Positions 36,209 through 44,430 of a stretch of 64,000 nt of DNA are shown here, piece by piece. The notes beneath the pieces were generated by a model. It saw nothing but the letters and a program-made list of their open reading frames with translations, was not told where the DNA came from and did not search any database. The position numbers and the translations under genes were made by a program. The first letter of the stretch is position 1. Every line of letters begins with the position of its first letter. This DNA is from CAYQIM01 sp964417555 (GTDB lineage: Bacteria; Pseudomonadota; Gammaproteobacteria; Diplorickettsiales; Diplorickettsiaceae), in assembly GCA_964417555.1 (NCBI GenBank), contig CAYQIM010000065.1, positions 1 through 64,000 on the forward strand, read 5' to 3'.

Positions 36209-36926
36209 AAAAACCCATCTTCTCATGATGATAATGATTATTTTGGGAAATCTGAGTGTTGTACAAGCAGCACTCATTCCTAGAAAACTAGCCGCTGACC
36301 AACATATTAAAACCGTTAATTATGATCCAAATAACGTGGTGATTATTCATGGCCACTACGGTTATCAAACACAGATTGTTTTTGCAGCGAATGAGATGGT
36401 ACAAAATGTCTCTATGGGTGATAGCTTAGCCTGGCAAGCGGTGCCTATTAAAAATAATCTCTTCATTAAGCCCGTAACCGAATCAAAAACCAACATGACG
36501 GTGTTAACCAATATCAACAGCTATAATTTTCAGCTGGATTCAACCCATTCAAACATTTCACCCACCTATAAGTTACGTTTTATTTATCCTACGGCAGGTT
36601 ATAACCGAGATGGACAAGCGAATGCAGTCGGTGTGTGTGATCCGACTCAAATCAACTGGAAATATAGTTTTACAGGCGACAAGCGCTTAGCACCAAGCGA
36701 AGCCTTTGATTGCAATAATCAGTTTACTTATTTCCGTTTTGATAACAATTTACCGGCTATTTTTATAGTTGATAAAGATCGTAAAGAAACCTTGGTTAAT
36801 TACCACATGAAAGGTCACTATATCGTCGTTAATACCATAGCACCCCAATTTACCTTGCGTAGTGGTCGTTATGTGACCAGTGTTTATAACGATGCACAGA
36901 TCGGTGATTGGCAAGATGTGAGGTAA
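36201..36926 (+). CDS. virB9: VirB9/TrbG-family outer-membrane complex protein
   Basis: The frame opens at a GTG at 36186, but the ATG at 36201 begins a proper signal sequence (MNKKTHLLMMIMIILGN... SVVQAALIPRKL) and overlaps the virB8 stop. This start gives 241 residues. The body has the VirB9 beta-rich pattern, ending FTLRSGRYVTSVYNDAQIGD. VirB9 joins VirB7 and VirB10 in the outer-membrane core complex. It contains one pair of cysteines, in GVCDPTQ and FDCNNQ, that could link to a lipoprotein. Confidence 0.88.
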   Translation: MNKKTHLLMMIMIILGNLSVVQAALIPRKLAADQHIKTVNYDPNNVVIIHGHYGYQTQIVFAANEMVQNVSMGDSLAWQAVPIKNNLFIKPVTESKTNMTVLTNINSYNFQLDSTHSNISPTYKLRFIYPTAGYNRDGQANAVGVCDPTQINWKYSFTGDKRLAPSEAFDCNNQFTYFRFDNNLPAIFIVDKDRKETLVNYHMKGHYIVVNTIAPQFTLRSGRYVTSVYNDAQIGDWQDVR

Positions 36927-36931
36927 AGCAA

Positions 36932-38011
36932 ATGAAAAAGAAAGAAACAAATAAGGAAACAGTAGCACCTTCTACCGAGGGTTTACCTGAGATTGCCGAA
37001 CCCCGTTATAAAAGGCCTTTTCTTCTTGTCATTTTGGGCGGCCTATTGCTTTTGCTAAGCCTACATTTTTTTCATGCTAGAAAAACAACTGATAAAACAG
37101 AATTTTTTGTAGAGGAGGCGTATACTTTGCCCAAAACCGAACCAGAACAAATAAAAGCTTCTCCTATATTAGAAAAACCTGCAGAAAAAAACCTATCTGA
37201 ACAACAGATAGCGGTATTACAAGCGAAACAAAAAGAATTGCAACAACGTTTATCCTCACCCATAATGCTATTTAATGCGGAAAATAATCATCAACCCAAT
37301 ACCGTTGTAGAAAAATCCTGGGAAAAAAACTTTGCGACGGATCCGAATACGCAGTTTTTGCAGCAAGCGGGTAAAGTTTCGGATAAAAGGGTGCAAGCAA
37401 GAAGAATAGGCCCTTTAAATCAACTGATTGCACAAGGTCAGTTGTTTCACGCCATCCTAGAAACAGCCATTAATTCGGATTTACCAGGTTCTTTACGAGC
37501 CATCATCGACCAACCTATCTATGCTGAGGATGGTTCGCAGGTATTAATACCGCCAGGGGGTCGTTTAATCGGACAATACAAAAGCGGCATGCTGCAAGGA
37601 CAATCACGGGTTTTTGTGGTTTGGACACGTTTGATAACACCCGATGGCGTGAGTCTGGATCTAGCTTCACCCGGTGTGGATGCGTTAGGCATGGCAGGAA
37701 TGTCGGCGGATGCGATCGATCACCATTTTTGGCAACAGTTCGGTACGGCTGCATTGCTTTCGATAGTAGGCGCAGGGACATCGAATGTCGGCGTTGCTAG
37801 TAACGTGTCTTATAATGCTTCCCAAGCTTACCGTATGGCAGTAGCCAATAGCCTCAATCAAACTGCACAGCAAACATTACAGCGCGGCATGATTTCACCG
37901 ACTTTATGGATTAACCAAGGAAGTCCACTGCAAGTATTTGTTGCACATGATTTGGATTTTAGTACGGCTCATCAAGGAACAAATTTTACTTCTAAAATCA
38001 CTATTCTCTAA
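36932..38011 (+). CDS. virB10: VirB10/TrbI-family envelope-spanning protein
   Basis: The ATG at 36932 has GAGG eight bases upstream and is preferred over the earlier start (359 residues). A cytoplasmic tail is followed by one membrane helix (PFLLVILGGLLLLLSLHFF), a Pro/Gln/Lys-rich periplasmic linker with coiled coil, and the C-terminal TrbI/VirB10 domain (AILETAINSDLPGSLRAIID, IPPGGRLIGQYKSG, GQSRVFVVWTRLITPDG). VirB10 spans both membranes and senses ATP use by VirB11/VirD4. Sequence and order are normal. Confidence 0.92.
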   Translation: MKKKETNKETVAPSTEGLPEIAEPRYKRPFLLVILGGLLLLLSLHFFHARKTTDKTEFFVEEAYTLPKTEPEQIKASPILEKPAEKNLSEQQIAVLQAKQKELQQRLSSPIMLFNAENNHQPNTVVEKSWEKNFATDPNTQFLQQAGKVSDKRVQARRIGPLNQLIAQGQLFHAILETAINSDLPGSLRAIIDQPIYAEDGSQVLIPPGGRLIGQYKSGMLQGQSRVFVVWTRLITPDGVSLDLASPGVDALGMAGMSADAIDHHFWQQFGTAALLSIVGAGTSNVGVASNVSYNASQAYRMAVANSLNQTAQQTLQRGMISPTLWINQGSPLQVFVAHDLDFSTAHQGTNFTSKITIL

Positions 38012-38025
38012 AACTTTAAAGAAAA

Positions 38026-38997
38026 ATGTCGACAAAAGCCTTAGAGAAACATCTCGAACCCCTAAAGTCCTTTTTGGTAAAAAAGGGCATCACTGAAATT
38101 TGTATTAATCAACCTAAAGTGCTCTTTGTCGAGAAAAATGGCGTTTTCACACGTCACGAAGTAGAAACATTAGCATTCAATTATCTTGAAGCACTGGCCA
38201 AGCTGATTGCCGAATTTAATCATAAGCCGTTTCCCTGCCCGCTTCTTTCCGGCTATTTACCCACAGGAGAACGAATACAATGCGTTATGACGCCAGCCTG
38301 TGAAAAAGATACAATAATTTATTCGATTCGTTGCCATTCCCGTCGAGATATGGCTTTACAGGATTATCAAGCGTCAGGGGTTTTTGATAACTATACTGCT
38401 ATAAAAGGAAATACCTATCATAAAACGACAGCTGATCTAAAAACATTACATGAACAAAAAAATATTTTTGGATTTCTAAAGCTTGCCATCCAATCAAAGA
38501 AAAATCTGATTATCAGCGGCGGAACGGGTACAGGAAAAACAACCTTCCTTAATGCCTGCCTAAAATTAATTCCTGACACGGAACGTTTAATCACCCTGGA
38601 AGATACACGAGAGGTTCGAGTTACTCAGCCAAACGCAGTGCATCTACTATTTAATGAAGAGGATGAACAAATTACCGCGTCAAAACTCTTTAAGGCGTGT
38701 TTACGCCTAAGACCCGATCGGGTCTTACTGTCCGAATTACGTGGAGCTGAAGCCTGGTCATTTCTGCGAGCCGCTAATAGTGGTCATCCCGGCAGTATGA
38801 GTACCGTGCATGCCGATACACCACAAGGTTGTTTTGGCCAATTAGTCTTTATGATGCAGCAGGCTGGTTCGACTTCTAGTGAAGAAAACCTAAGTAACTA
38901 CATCAAATCAATCATTCCGATTGTTATCCAGCTCAAGCGCAGTACTAAACCTGCACGCTTTGTGGAAATAGGTGAGATTTATTTTAATGGCGGTTAG
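38026..38997 (+). CDS. virB11: VirB11/TrbB-family hexameric ATPase
   Basis: A 323-residue traffic ATPase. Walker A is G165-GTGTGKTTF, the Asp box is LITLEDTREV at about 188-197, and the conserved histidine box is NSGHPGSMSTVHADTP. An N-terminal domain of about 130 residues precedes the RecA-like core. VirB11 drives pilus biogenesis and substrate transfer at the inner membrane. It closes the virB operon, 14 bases after virB10. The following genes are on the opposite strand. Confidence 0.94.
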   Translation: MSTKALEKHLEPLKSFLVKKGITEICINQPKVLFVEKNGVFTRHEVETLAFNYLEALAKLIAEFNHKPFPCPLLSGYLPTGERIQCVMTPACEKDTIIYSIRCHSRRDMALQDYQASGVFDNYTAIKGNTYHKTTADLKTLHEQKNIFGFLKLAIQSKKNLIISGGTGTGKTTFLNACLKLIPDTERLITLEDTREVRVTQPNAVHLLFNEEDEQITASKLFKACLRLRPDRVLLSELRGAEAWSFLRAANSGHPGSMSTVHADTPQGCFGQLVFMMQQAGSTSSEENLSNYIKSIIPIVIQLKRSTKPARFVEIGEIYFNGG

Positions 38998-39027
38998 GCC
39001 ATTCACCAGCTTGACCTTGCTCTAAAT

Positions 39028-39994
39028 TTATTTATCTTCGACAAAGATGTCACTTAAGTCATGCGCATCTAAAACCGAGTGTCCCCACTTCAAAAGCGTA
39101 TCAGCATCAGCACGGCGCATCCTATCTAAATAGTGTTGGGGCACATGATGGAATTTACGTTGTAATAAGCTATGCAGAAAAATATACTCGCCTTGTTGTA
39201 TTCCTTGTTGCTTGCCTTCTTGTCTGAGTTGTTCACCAATCGTCATAAGTTCTGTCTCCAATTGCGGGGTTAAATGCGTTCTGAGCTGGTTGATAAACTC
39301 CTTACCTCGTGCTTCATCAAAGCAATTTAGCATATATTTTAGCATAAGGGTGATATATTCATAACCGTCTCGCTTCTCTAATTCGACGAGCCAAGTCCCT
39401 ATCTGGTCAACGATTTCTTGGCTTAAATGCTTTCTGAGACGGTATTTAAACATGAATTCAAAAGCACCTGCCCAAAGGTATTGACGTAGTTCCGTATCTT
39501 CAATTTGACTGACATTAATGAGTTGAAAGGGGTTATTAAAAACTTGGCGCATCAAGTCTTCCTGCTCGCCAAACAAGGTATACCAATCCAAGGTATAGGT
39601 ATAAGGTTTTTTACCCGTATAAAGCGCCATCGGATACACCGCCGGAAAAGGGGCTTGGGGGTAAGTACTGTTCAGTATGCTGCTGAATGATACGAACCAT
39701 GTATTTTACTAAACGAAAGGCCAGTAAAGGGTCCGGTTCTGATGTATGTTCACAGAGTAGATAAAGATAAAGGCGATTACCTTTTTTTAGAGTCACCTGA
39801 TAAAGCATATCGGCGGCACTGCGTTTAAAGTGTTCATCTAAGAAACTCACATTTTGTAATGTGAGTTGGGACCAATCAATTTGTTTTTGTAATGTAGGTG
39901 GTAGATGTTCTAAAAAGAAATCTTTGGCTACCCGCAGGTCACTCATCGATTTACGGAATAAAAAATCATGTGGCTGATGTAAGGTAGAAGACAT
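39028..39994 (-). pseudogene. Rpn/YhgA-like PD-(D/E)XK nuclease gene with frameshift
   Basis: Two overlapping frames encode one Rpn family protein (PF04754-type, recombination-promoting nuclease/putative transposase). The first (39611-39994) has HDFLFRKSMSDLRVAKDFF and LPPTLQKQIDWSQL. The second (39028-39639) continues with FNNPFQLINVSQIEDTELRQ and the C-terminal EGKQQGIQQGE. In the first frame the sequence reads YLPPSPFSGGVSDG; removing one C from the run of five complementary to G39657-39661 gives YLPQAPFPAVYPMALYTGKK, joining the two. The full protein would be about 322 residues. The shift lies in a homopolymer, so phase variation, decay or a read error are all possible. Confidence 0.75.
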
Positions 39995-40078
39995 AATCCA
40001 ATTGTTTTCCTGTTTTTATTGAGTCATAGTGTATAAAAATTAAGGAGTTGGATCATCCTTTTTTTATAAAGCACCGGT

Positions 40079-40450
40079 TTATAAAAGCGATTGCAGTTGC
40101 TCTTTGGTTATAGGTTTGCTAAATACGTGGTTAGCGCCCAAATTCAAATACGCTTTTTCATTTTCTTTTCCATGCGCTGAAACAACGGTAATCGGTAGTG
40201 GCTTTTGTTCGATTTCTTTTGCACGTATCGTTTGAATCACGCTTTCCCCTGACATATCAGGCAACCCGATGTCTAATAAAACTAGGTCGTAGTAGAGTTG
40301 GCGTAATGCTTGTTTTCCGCTGGATACACAATCAACTTGACAACCTAAACTGACAAGAAGTTCTTGATGTATTTTTCGAATCATAGGATCGTCTTCAACA
40401 ACCAACACACGTAACGGCGTTAAAGTGGGGTAAAAAGTAGATGACAACAT
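40079..40450 (-). CDS. Stand-alone response-regulator receiver
   Basis: A 123-residue single receiver domain with the acidic pair D20-D21, phospho-acceptor D60 (LLDIGLPDMSG), the Thr/Ser position S91 and K112 (FSKPIT). There is no output domain, so it acts by protein contact or as a phosphate relay. It resembles the receiver of the hybrid kinase at 24644 and could be its partner on this element. It lies between the Rpn remnant and a LuxR-type gene on the same strand, with a CTGAATTCAG palindrome 64 bases upstream. Confidence 0.85.
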   Translation of the reverse strand: MLSSTFYPTLTPLRVLVVEDDPMIRKIHQELLVSLGCQVDCVSSGKQALRQLYYDLVLLDIGLPDMSGESVIQTIRAKEIEQKPLPITVVSAHGKENEKAYLNLGANHVFSKPITKEQLQSLL

Positions 40451-40513
40451 TTATTTTTTCCTTGAAAAATAATAGTTTCTATAGTGTTATATTTCTTCAT
40501 AATAAAAACAATT

Positions 40514-40527
40514 CTCTGAATTCAGGG
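40514..40527. promoter_or_regulatory. CTGAATTCAG palindrome upstream of the receiver gene
   Basis: CTCTGAATTCAGGG contains the 10-base palindrome CTGAATTCAG. The same palindrome occurs again at 40654-40669, 140 bases away, on the other side of the same intergenic region. This could be a binding site for the adjacent LuxR-type protein. Confidence 0.4.
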
Positions 40528-40653
40528 TGTACATATGTTGAAGAAATATTCTAATTTTCATTAAAATGATGTTGTTTTTTTTAATTTATCTTTTAAAAAG
40601 TTGTTATTATTAAAAATAATGTTCTACAAAACATAAAATATGTCATTTTCAAT

Positions 40654-40669
40654 CCCCTGAATTCAGGGG
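40654..40669. promoter_or_regulatory. CCCCTGAATTCAGGGG palindrome at the end of the LuxR-type gene
   Basis: A perfect 16-base palindrome overlapping the stop codon of the LuxR-type gene. It is followed on the plus strand by a T run (ATTTTTTG), so it might terminate plus-strand transcripts, but no plus-strand gene precedes it. It is a second copy of the CTGAATTCAG motif, so an operator is as likely. Confidence 0.45.
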
Positions 40670-41076
40670 GATTTTTTGTCAATTTTTTGTGATAGTGTCA
40701 CCAATCCATAACGCATGCCAGTGATAACGGCTTTCGCAATGGTTTTACATTCGAGTTTTTTCTTGATATTTTTATGGTAATCTTCAACCGTCATACGCTT
40801 CAGGTTGAGGAATTCCGCACTTTCCGTTACGGTATATCCTAAAGCGGCTAATAATAGGCTCTCTTTTTCTCGCCGAGTTAATCGTGAATCAATTATTAAT
40901 TCGGTATTTAAAGTGATGTTAGACAATAAAGTTTTAATGAGTTGTCGCTGTTTCAATGAGGGGGAATGATTTCCAAGTAATGTTAAAATACGGCTGACCA
41001 GATCACTGGATGAATTTGCTGAACGTTGTATTACGGCTGGTTCCCCTGTTGATCCAGCCACTTTTTTTTCAGACAT
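40663..41076 (-). CDS. LuxR-type helix-turn-helix protein
   Basis: A 137-residue protein whose C-terminal ~65 residues form a LuxR/GerE HTH: LTRREKESLLLAALGYTVTE then SAEFLNLKRMTVEDYHKNIK. The first ~65 residues are polar without a receiver or ligand domain. It therefore lacks its own sensory input and could respond to the neighbouring receiver or bind constitutively. AGGAG precedes the start. It probably regulates genes of the element; paired CTGAATTCAG sites lie next to it. Confidence 0.8.
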   Translation of the reverse strand: MSEKKVAGSTGEPAVIQRSANSSSDLVSRILTLLGNHSPSLKQRQLIKTLLSNITLNTELIIDSRLTRREKESLLLAALGYTVTESAEFLNLKRMTVEDYHKNIKKKLECKTIAKAVITGMRYGLVTLSQKIDKKSP

Positions 41077-41148
41077 AAAAACTCCTGAGGCGCAAAAATA
41101 GGCCCTACTTAAAATTAAAAAAATAGTTCTTTATACGGTAATCAGGCG

Positions 41149-41283
41149 CTAGGTTTGTCGAATGCGCGCTAAGGTAGTTTCAAGTAAAAGTTTTTGACGA
41201 CAGAATAAAAAAGTTATTAATCTCTGATCGATAAAGGTCCATTGCCCAAAGGGGGCCCGATGATTTATGCTATGAATAGCCAT
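41149..41283 (-). CDS. Small 44-residue protein with structured leader
   Basis: An open frame from an ATG at 41281-41283 to a TAG at 41149-41151 with AGGAG nine bases upstream. It encodes 44 residues beginning MAIHSINHRAPFGQWTFIDQ and continuing with a basic, Leu-rich helix (RLITFLFCRQKLLLETTLAR). The upstream leader (41284-41400) contains several hairpins, one of which (CTAACCA 41296-41302 with TGGTTAG 41323-41329) touches the ribosome binding site. I do not recognise the protein. A leader peptide, toxin or replication-control peptide are possible. Confidence 0.45.
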   Translation of the reverse strand: MAIHSINHRAPFGQWTFIDQRLITFLFCRQKLLLETTLARIRQT

Positions 41284-41335
41284 GATGCTCAACTCCTAAC
41301 CATTTTAGGTTGTTGGGATAAGTGGTTAGCAACGG

Positions 41336-41356
41336 CAAGGTACTAGTCATACCTTG
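41336..41356. other. Hairpin in the leader of the small gene
   Basis: CAAGGTA (41336-41342) and TACCTTG (41350-41356) are perfect inverted repeats with a 7-base loop. With the hairpin at the ribosome binding site and the terminator hairpin at 41369-41390 it makes a run of three structures within 105 bases, suggesting a structured RNA. Confidence 0.5.
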
Positions 41357-41368
41357 TACGTGCGGTTT

Positions 41369-41400
41369 GGTGCAGGATTTTTCCTGCGCCAGATTTTTTT
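41369..41400 (+). terminator. Intrinsic terminator on the plus strand
   Basis: GGTGCAGG (41369-41376), a 6-base loop and CCTGCGCC (41383-41390) form an 8-bp stem with one G-T pair, followed by AGA and seven T. It is oriented to stop plus-strand transcription, yet the nearest genes are all on the minus strand. It could end a short antisense RNA starting near 41284, where TTGCCC and TATGCT with an 18-base spacer form a weak promoter. Confidence 0.6.
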
Positions 41401-41537
41401 ATAAACGAAACCGGTTCATGTTAGCGGCCCCAGTCAGGGGAATGCAAGGACTTATGTGACTTTTTTATAAAAATAATAACGATTATTATGTCGTCGATGA
41501 AATAGTGATTAACCCTGTCTATTAATCGACTGAATCA

Positions 41538-43571
41538 TCAAGATCGCTTAAAAAAGCGAGAAGGACTCTGGACACTGTCATGGGGTTTGGTAGAAGAACT
41601 AGCATTATCCCTGTTGTTTATTAACACTTGAATGTGTGTTTGTATCTGTGCGAGTTGTTGCTCCAAAGTAAGTAGTACAGTGTTTGTTGTATCCGAAATT
41701 CCAGAAAAGGTCGCTTGCCTATCAACGGTGCCTTCTTTATCTTTCAATGCCGAATCGGATAGACTATTTTTTTGGTTGATCACTTGATTCAAACTGTAAT
41801 TTGGGTTATCTAAAACTGCTCGTAAGTTGAGTCGTAAAACGCTGCCATCGAAAGACGTGATTAATTTTGCGAGCGGTGGTCGCTGCATTGTCTGATAACG
41901 TTGCATGACGCCCTTTCGTAATGGCAGAAAATCGTAAGTTGTATTGAGTAATTGACATAAATAGTCTATATCGGCCATCCGTGCCTCGGGTATTGCTCGT
42001 CTTTGCTCCTGACAATACTTGACATAAGTATCTAACGCGATAGAGATATCGTGTTTAAAATTTTGTATTAAGGACAAAGTATGATTACTGTCTCGAGTCA
42101 TTTTCTTAGTCTGAGTGTGTAGGTCAGCTAATAACTGCTTAAGCAGAAACGTTAAGCGTGTACAAGAATGAGGCCCTTGTTCAATCAGGTGTTGAATAGA
42201 GACTAAGCTGTCCTGTAACGATTGATAATGGATTACCTGGCTTAATTCATTGTTGTGGTTTTGCATAGAATAAAAAAAATGATTTAAGATCTCGCGTATA
42301 GCTTCTTGGTTTTTGCGAAAATGCTGCATCAGCCATTTGTACCAAGCTCTTTTCCACTGTTTTTGTCGCCACGGCCACCATGATATAGTCGGTTGTTTTT
42401 CGAGTGATTGCAGTGATGTTTGTAATAGTTGGTAACGTAAAATGAAGGGTTTTAATGTTAAATGAAGCGTAGAGAGTGAGTTTGGCGATAGCGGAGTAAA
42501 ATCCAAAGGCAACACAAGCTGCGCTAATAGCGCCTGCTGCTTTTCTAAAAAAGCGAAACGGGCTTTATTATCTCTAAATAACCAAGCGGGTTTTCTTACC
42601 TTTTTTGGCATGAGATGAATTAATTTTGTTGGAACTAATAACCGGCGTGCGGATATCGTGATAAGAGTAATATCCTTAGCTGCGCTGAATTCTCCATATT
42701 GGTACCAGGCTAATCGATATAACTGATTTTTATGATGAGGATTCCCGTATTTTTCGATAGCACGATGTATCTGGTTAAATGTAGTGGCATCCAGTGTTCT
42801 TTGGTGTTTGGGTAATGTGAGAGAAAGGGATAAGTTTAACGGTTGGCTCTGTTCTACCAGGAGATAACTGACATCATCACACGTCACTTGGTTTTGCTGT
42901 TCAGCCATTTTTAATCGCCGTAACAAAGCCTCAATGACTTGATTTTGCAGTGCCTTAAGATAGTTTAATTGGCTTTCTAAAAAATGACGGTAAGATTCAG
43001 CAATAGGCTCAGGCAAGCGTTGAGAAGCTAACCAAGCCTGCTGTTTTCTCTCCAGTTCTTGATGGGCTTGTGTAAAATGATAGTGGTATTTAACGACCAC
43101 ATCGAGTAAAAATAAAAGACCTTGACTCGAGTAATATTGAAAAGGTTGATGCTGCTTCCAATCTTGATAAAGCCGCTTCAATTGATACTTAGCACCGGCA
43201 TTATTTCCTACTTGACTAAAGCGCTGTTTCCAAAAGGTTTCTGTATTAAAGAGTGTTTGTAGATGCTCCTCCCAATCCAGTCGTTGGCGAATTAACTCGT
43301 CGGTTTTTAATTGTTGAACGATGGTTTTTAATCTAGGTAGTGCTTGCGATGCCGGTAGATCCTGTGTTTTAGCCAATGCAGCACGTAAAGCCCGATGCTG
43401 TGTGATAAAAGGCGAGGCATAATAGACCGATTCTTTAATCAATTGCCGGCATTTATTTAAAAAGCTCAAGGATTGAGGCTGTAGATAAACTAATCCCCAG
43501 GTCTTAGTTAACCTTATTTGTTTTTGGTGTGTTTGATTAAAGTGCTCAATAATTTCAGTTAAATTAAACAT
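41538..43571 (-). CDS. Large coiled-coil protein of unknown function
   Basis: A 677-residue soluble protein, Leu/Gln/His-rich and almost entirely helical, with coiled-coil-like stretches throughout (LLRRLKMAEQQNQV, LTLEQQLAQIQTHIQVLINN). The C-terminal ~100 residues are polar. There is no signal peptide, membrane helix, Walker motif or HUH/relaxase motif. It overlaps the methyltransferase gene by 8 bases and so belongs to the replication/modification operon at the tRNA end of the element. No family is recognised; a structural or DNA-partner role is only a guess. Confidence 0.7.
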   Translation of the reverse strand: MFNLTEIIEHFNQTHQKQIRLTKTWGLVYLQPQSLSFLNKCRQLIKESVYYASPFITQHRALRAALAKTQDLPASQALPRLKTIVQQLKTDELIRQRLDWEEHLQTLFNTETFWKQRFSQVGNNAGAKYQLKRLYQDWKQHQPFQYYSSQGLLFLLDVVVKYHYHFTQAHQELERKQQAWLASQRLPEPIAESYRHFLESQLNYLKALQNQVIEALLRRLKMAEQQNQVTCDDVSYLLVEQSQPLNLSLSLTLPKHQRTLDATTFNQIHRAIEKYGNPHHKNQLYRLAWYQYGEFSAAKDITLITISARRLLVPTKLIHLMPKKVRKPAWLFRDNKARFAFLEKQQALLAQLVLPLDFTPLSPNSLSTLHLTLKPFILRYQLLQTSLQSLEKQPTISWWPWRQKQWKRAWYKWLMQHFRKNQEAIREILNHFFYSMQNHNNELSQVIHYQSLQDSLVSIQHLIEQGPHSCTRLTFLLKQLLADLHTQTKKMTRDSNHTLSLIQNFKHDISIALDTYVKYCQEQRRAIPEARMADIDYLCQLLNTTYDFLPLRKGVMQRYQTMQRPPLAKLITSFDGSVLRLNLRAVLDNPNYSLNQVINQKNSLSDSALKDKEGTVDRQATFSGISDTTNTVLLTLEQQLAQIQTHIQVLINNRDNASSSTKPHDSVQSPSRFFKRS

Positions 43572-44421
43572 AAAATTGACCTGCTTTTTGTTTTTGTTGG
43601 ATAAATTGTTTGAGTCTTTTTTCGGCTACCTGGCAATAAGAAAGCTGGTTATCCATCAGCACACAGCGTCGTCCGAGAGAAAGTGCCGCCAATCCAGTGG
43701 TACCACTACCGGCAAAGGGATCCACGATTAAATCATTGGGCTTTGAAAGCAATCGAATAAAGAACTGCGGTAAGGCAATAGGAAAAACCGCCGGATGGCC
43801 TTGATTACGATTCTCTGGGCAAAGGTGTAATACATTGTTGGGCAAGACTTGTTTTTTATGTAACCAATTAGCAAAATTCCGCTGAAATCGACTGCCGGTG
43901 GCTGAAATAATCCGATGATTTTTTGTTCCATCAAAACGTACTAGACGTTTCTGAGTCGAGACAGCCATGGGAACCTTCACCGCTTCTTGATTGATGTAGG
44001 GTTTCCTCACCTTGGCTAAATGAAACACATACTCCCAGGCATCGCGTAAGCGTGTGGGCCAATAGCCCGGCATACTGGTTTTCTTATGCCAAATGTAGTC
44101 ATCGATGCAATGCCAGCCCAAGCCAATCAGATTTTCGATGGTCGCCCATACATAGTGATGCCTTACGCCACCCACGATCTTGTCTTTCATGTTCAACACA
44201 AAGCTGCCCGTCGGTTTTAAGGCCTGCCAGAGCGGTTCATGAAACGACATAAACCAATCGGGATAATCGTGAGGGGCCACGCTGTCGTAATGTGGTTGTC
44301 GTGCATCGGCATACGGTGGCGACGTGACAATTAAATCCACTTGCTGAGATAAAGCCGGCAAGTGTTTTCGGCAATCACCATGTACAATTTGATAATTATT
44401 GTGTGATACATCACTTGGCAT
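43564..44421 (-). CDS. DNA (cytosine-N4/adenine-N6) methyltransferase, beta-type order
   Basis: A 285-residue methyltransferase. The catalytic motif T33-S-P-P-Y37 precedes the AdoMet-binding motif D234-PFAGSGTTG, the beta-class order. SPPY is commonest in N4-cytosine enzymes but also occurs in N6-adenine ones, so the base is uncertain. The target-recognition region lies in the middle (about 95-220). No restriction endonuclease is adjacent, so this is an orphan enzyme, as often carried by phages and conjugative elements for host mimicry or regulation. It sits between the coiled-coil gene and the replication genes in one minus-strand series. Confidence 0.88.
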   Translation of the reverse strand: MPSDVSHNNYQIVHGDCRKHLPALSQQVDLIVTSPPYADARQPHYDSVAPHDYPDWFMSFHEPLWQALKPTGSFVLNMKDKIVGGVRHHYVWATIENLIGLGWHCIDDYIWHKKTSMPGYWPTRLRDAWEYVFHLAKVRKPYINQEAVKVPMAVSTQKRLVRFDGTKNHRIISATGSRFQRNFANWLHKKQVLPNNVLHLCPENRNQGHPAVFPIALPQFFIRLLSKPNDLIVDPFAGSGTTGLAALSLGRRCVLMDNQLSYCQVAEKRLKQFIQQKQKAGQFYV

Positions 44422-44430
44422 TTTGAATCC

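Noticed and set aside
30218..38997. Possibility that the secretion genes are a Dot/Icm (type IVB) system
   Set aside because: The order and motifs are VirB2-B3-B4-B5-B6-B8-B9-B10-B11 plus VirD4, a type IVA system; no Dot/Icm genes are present.
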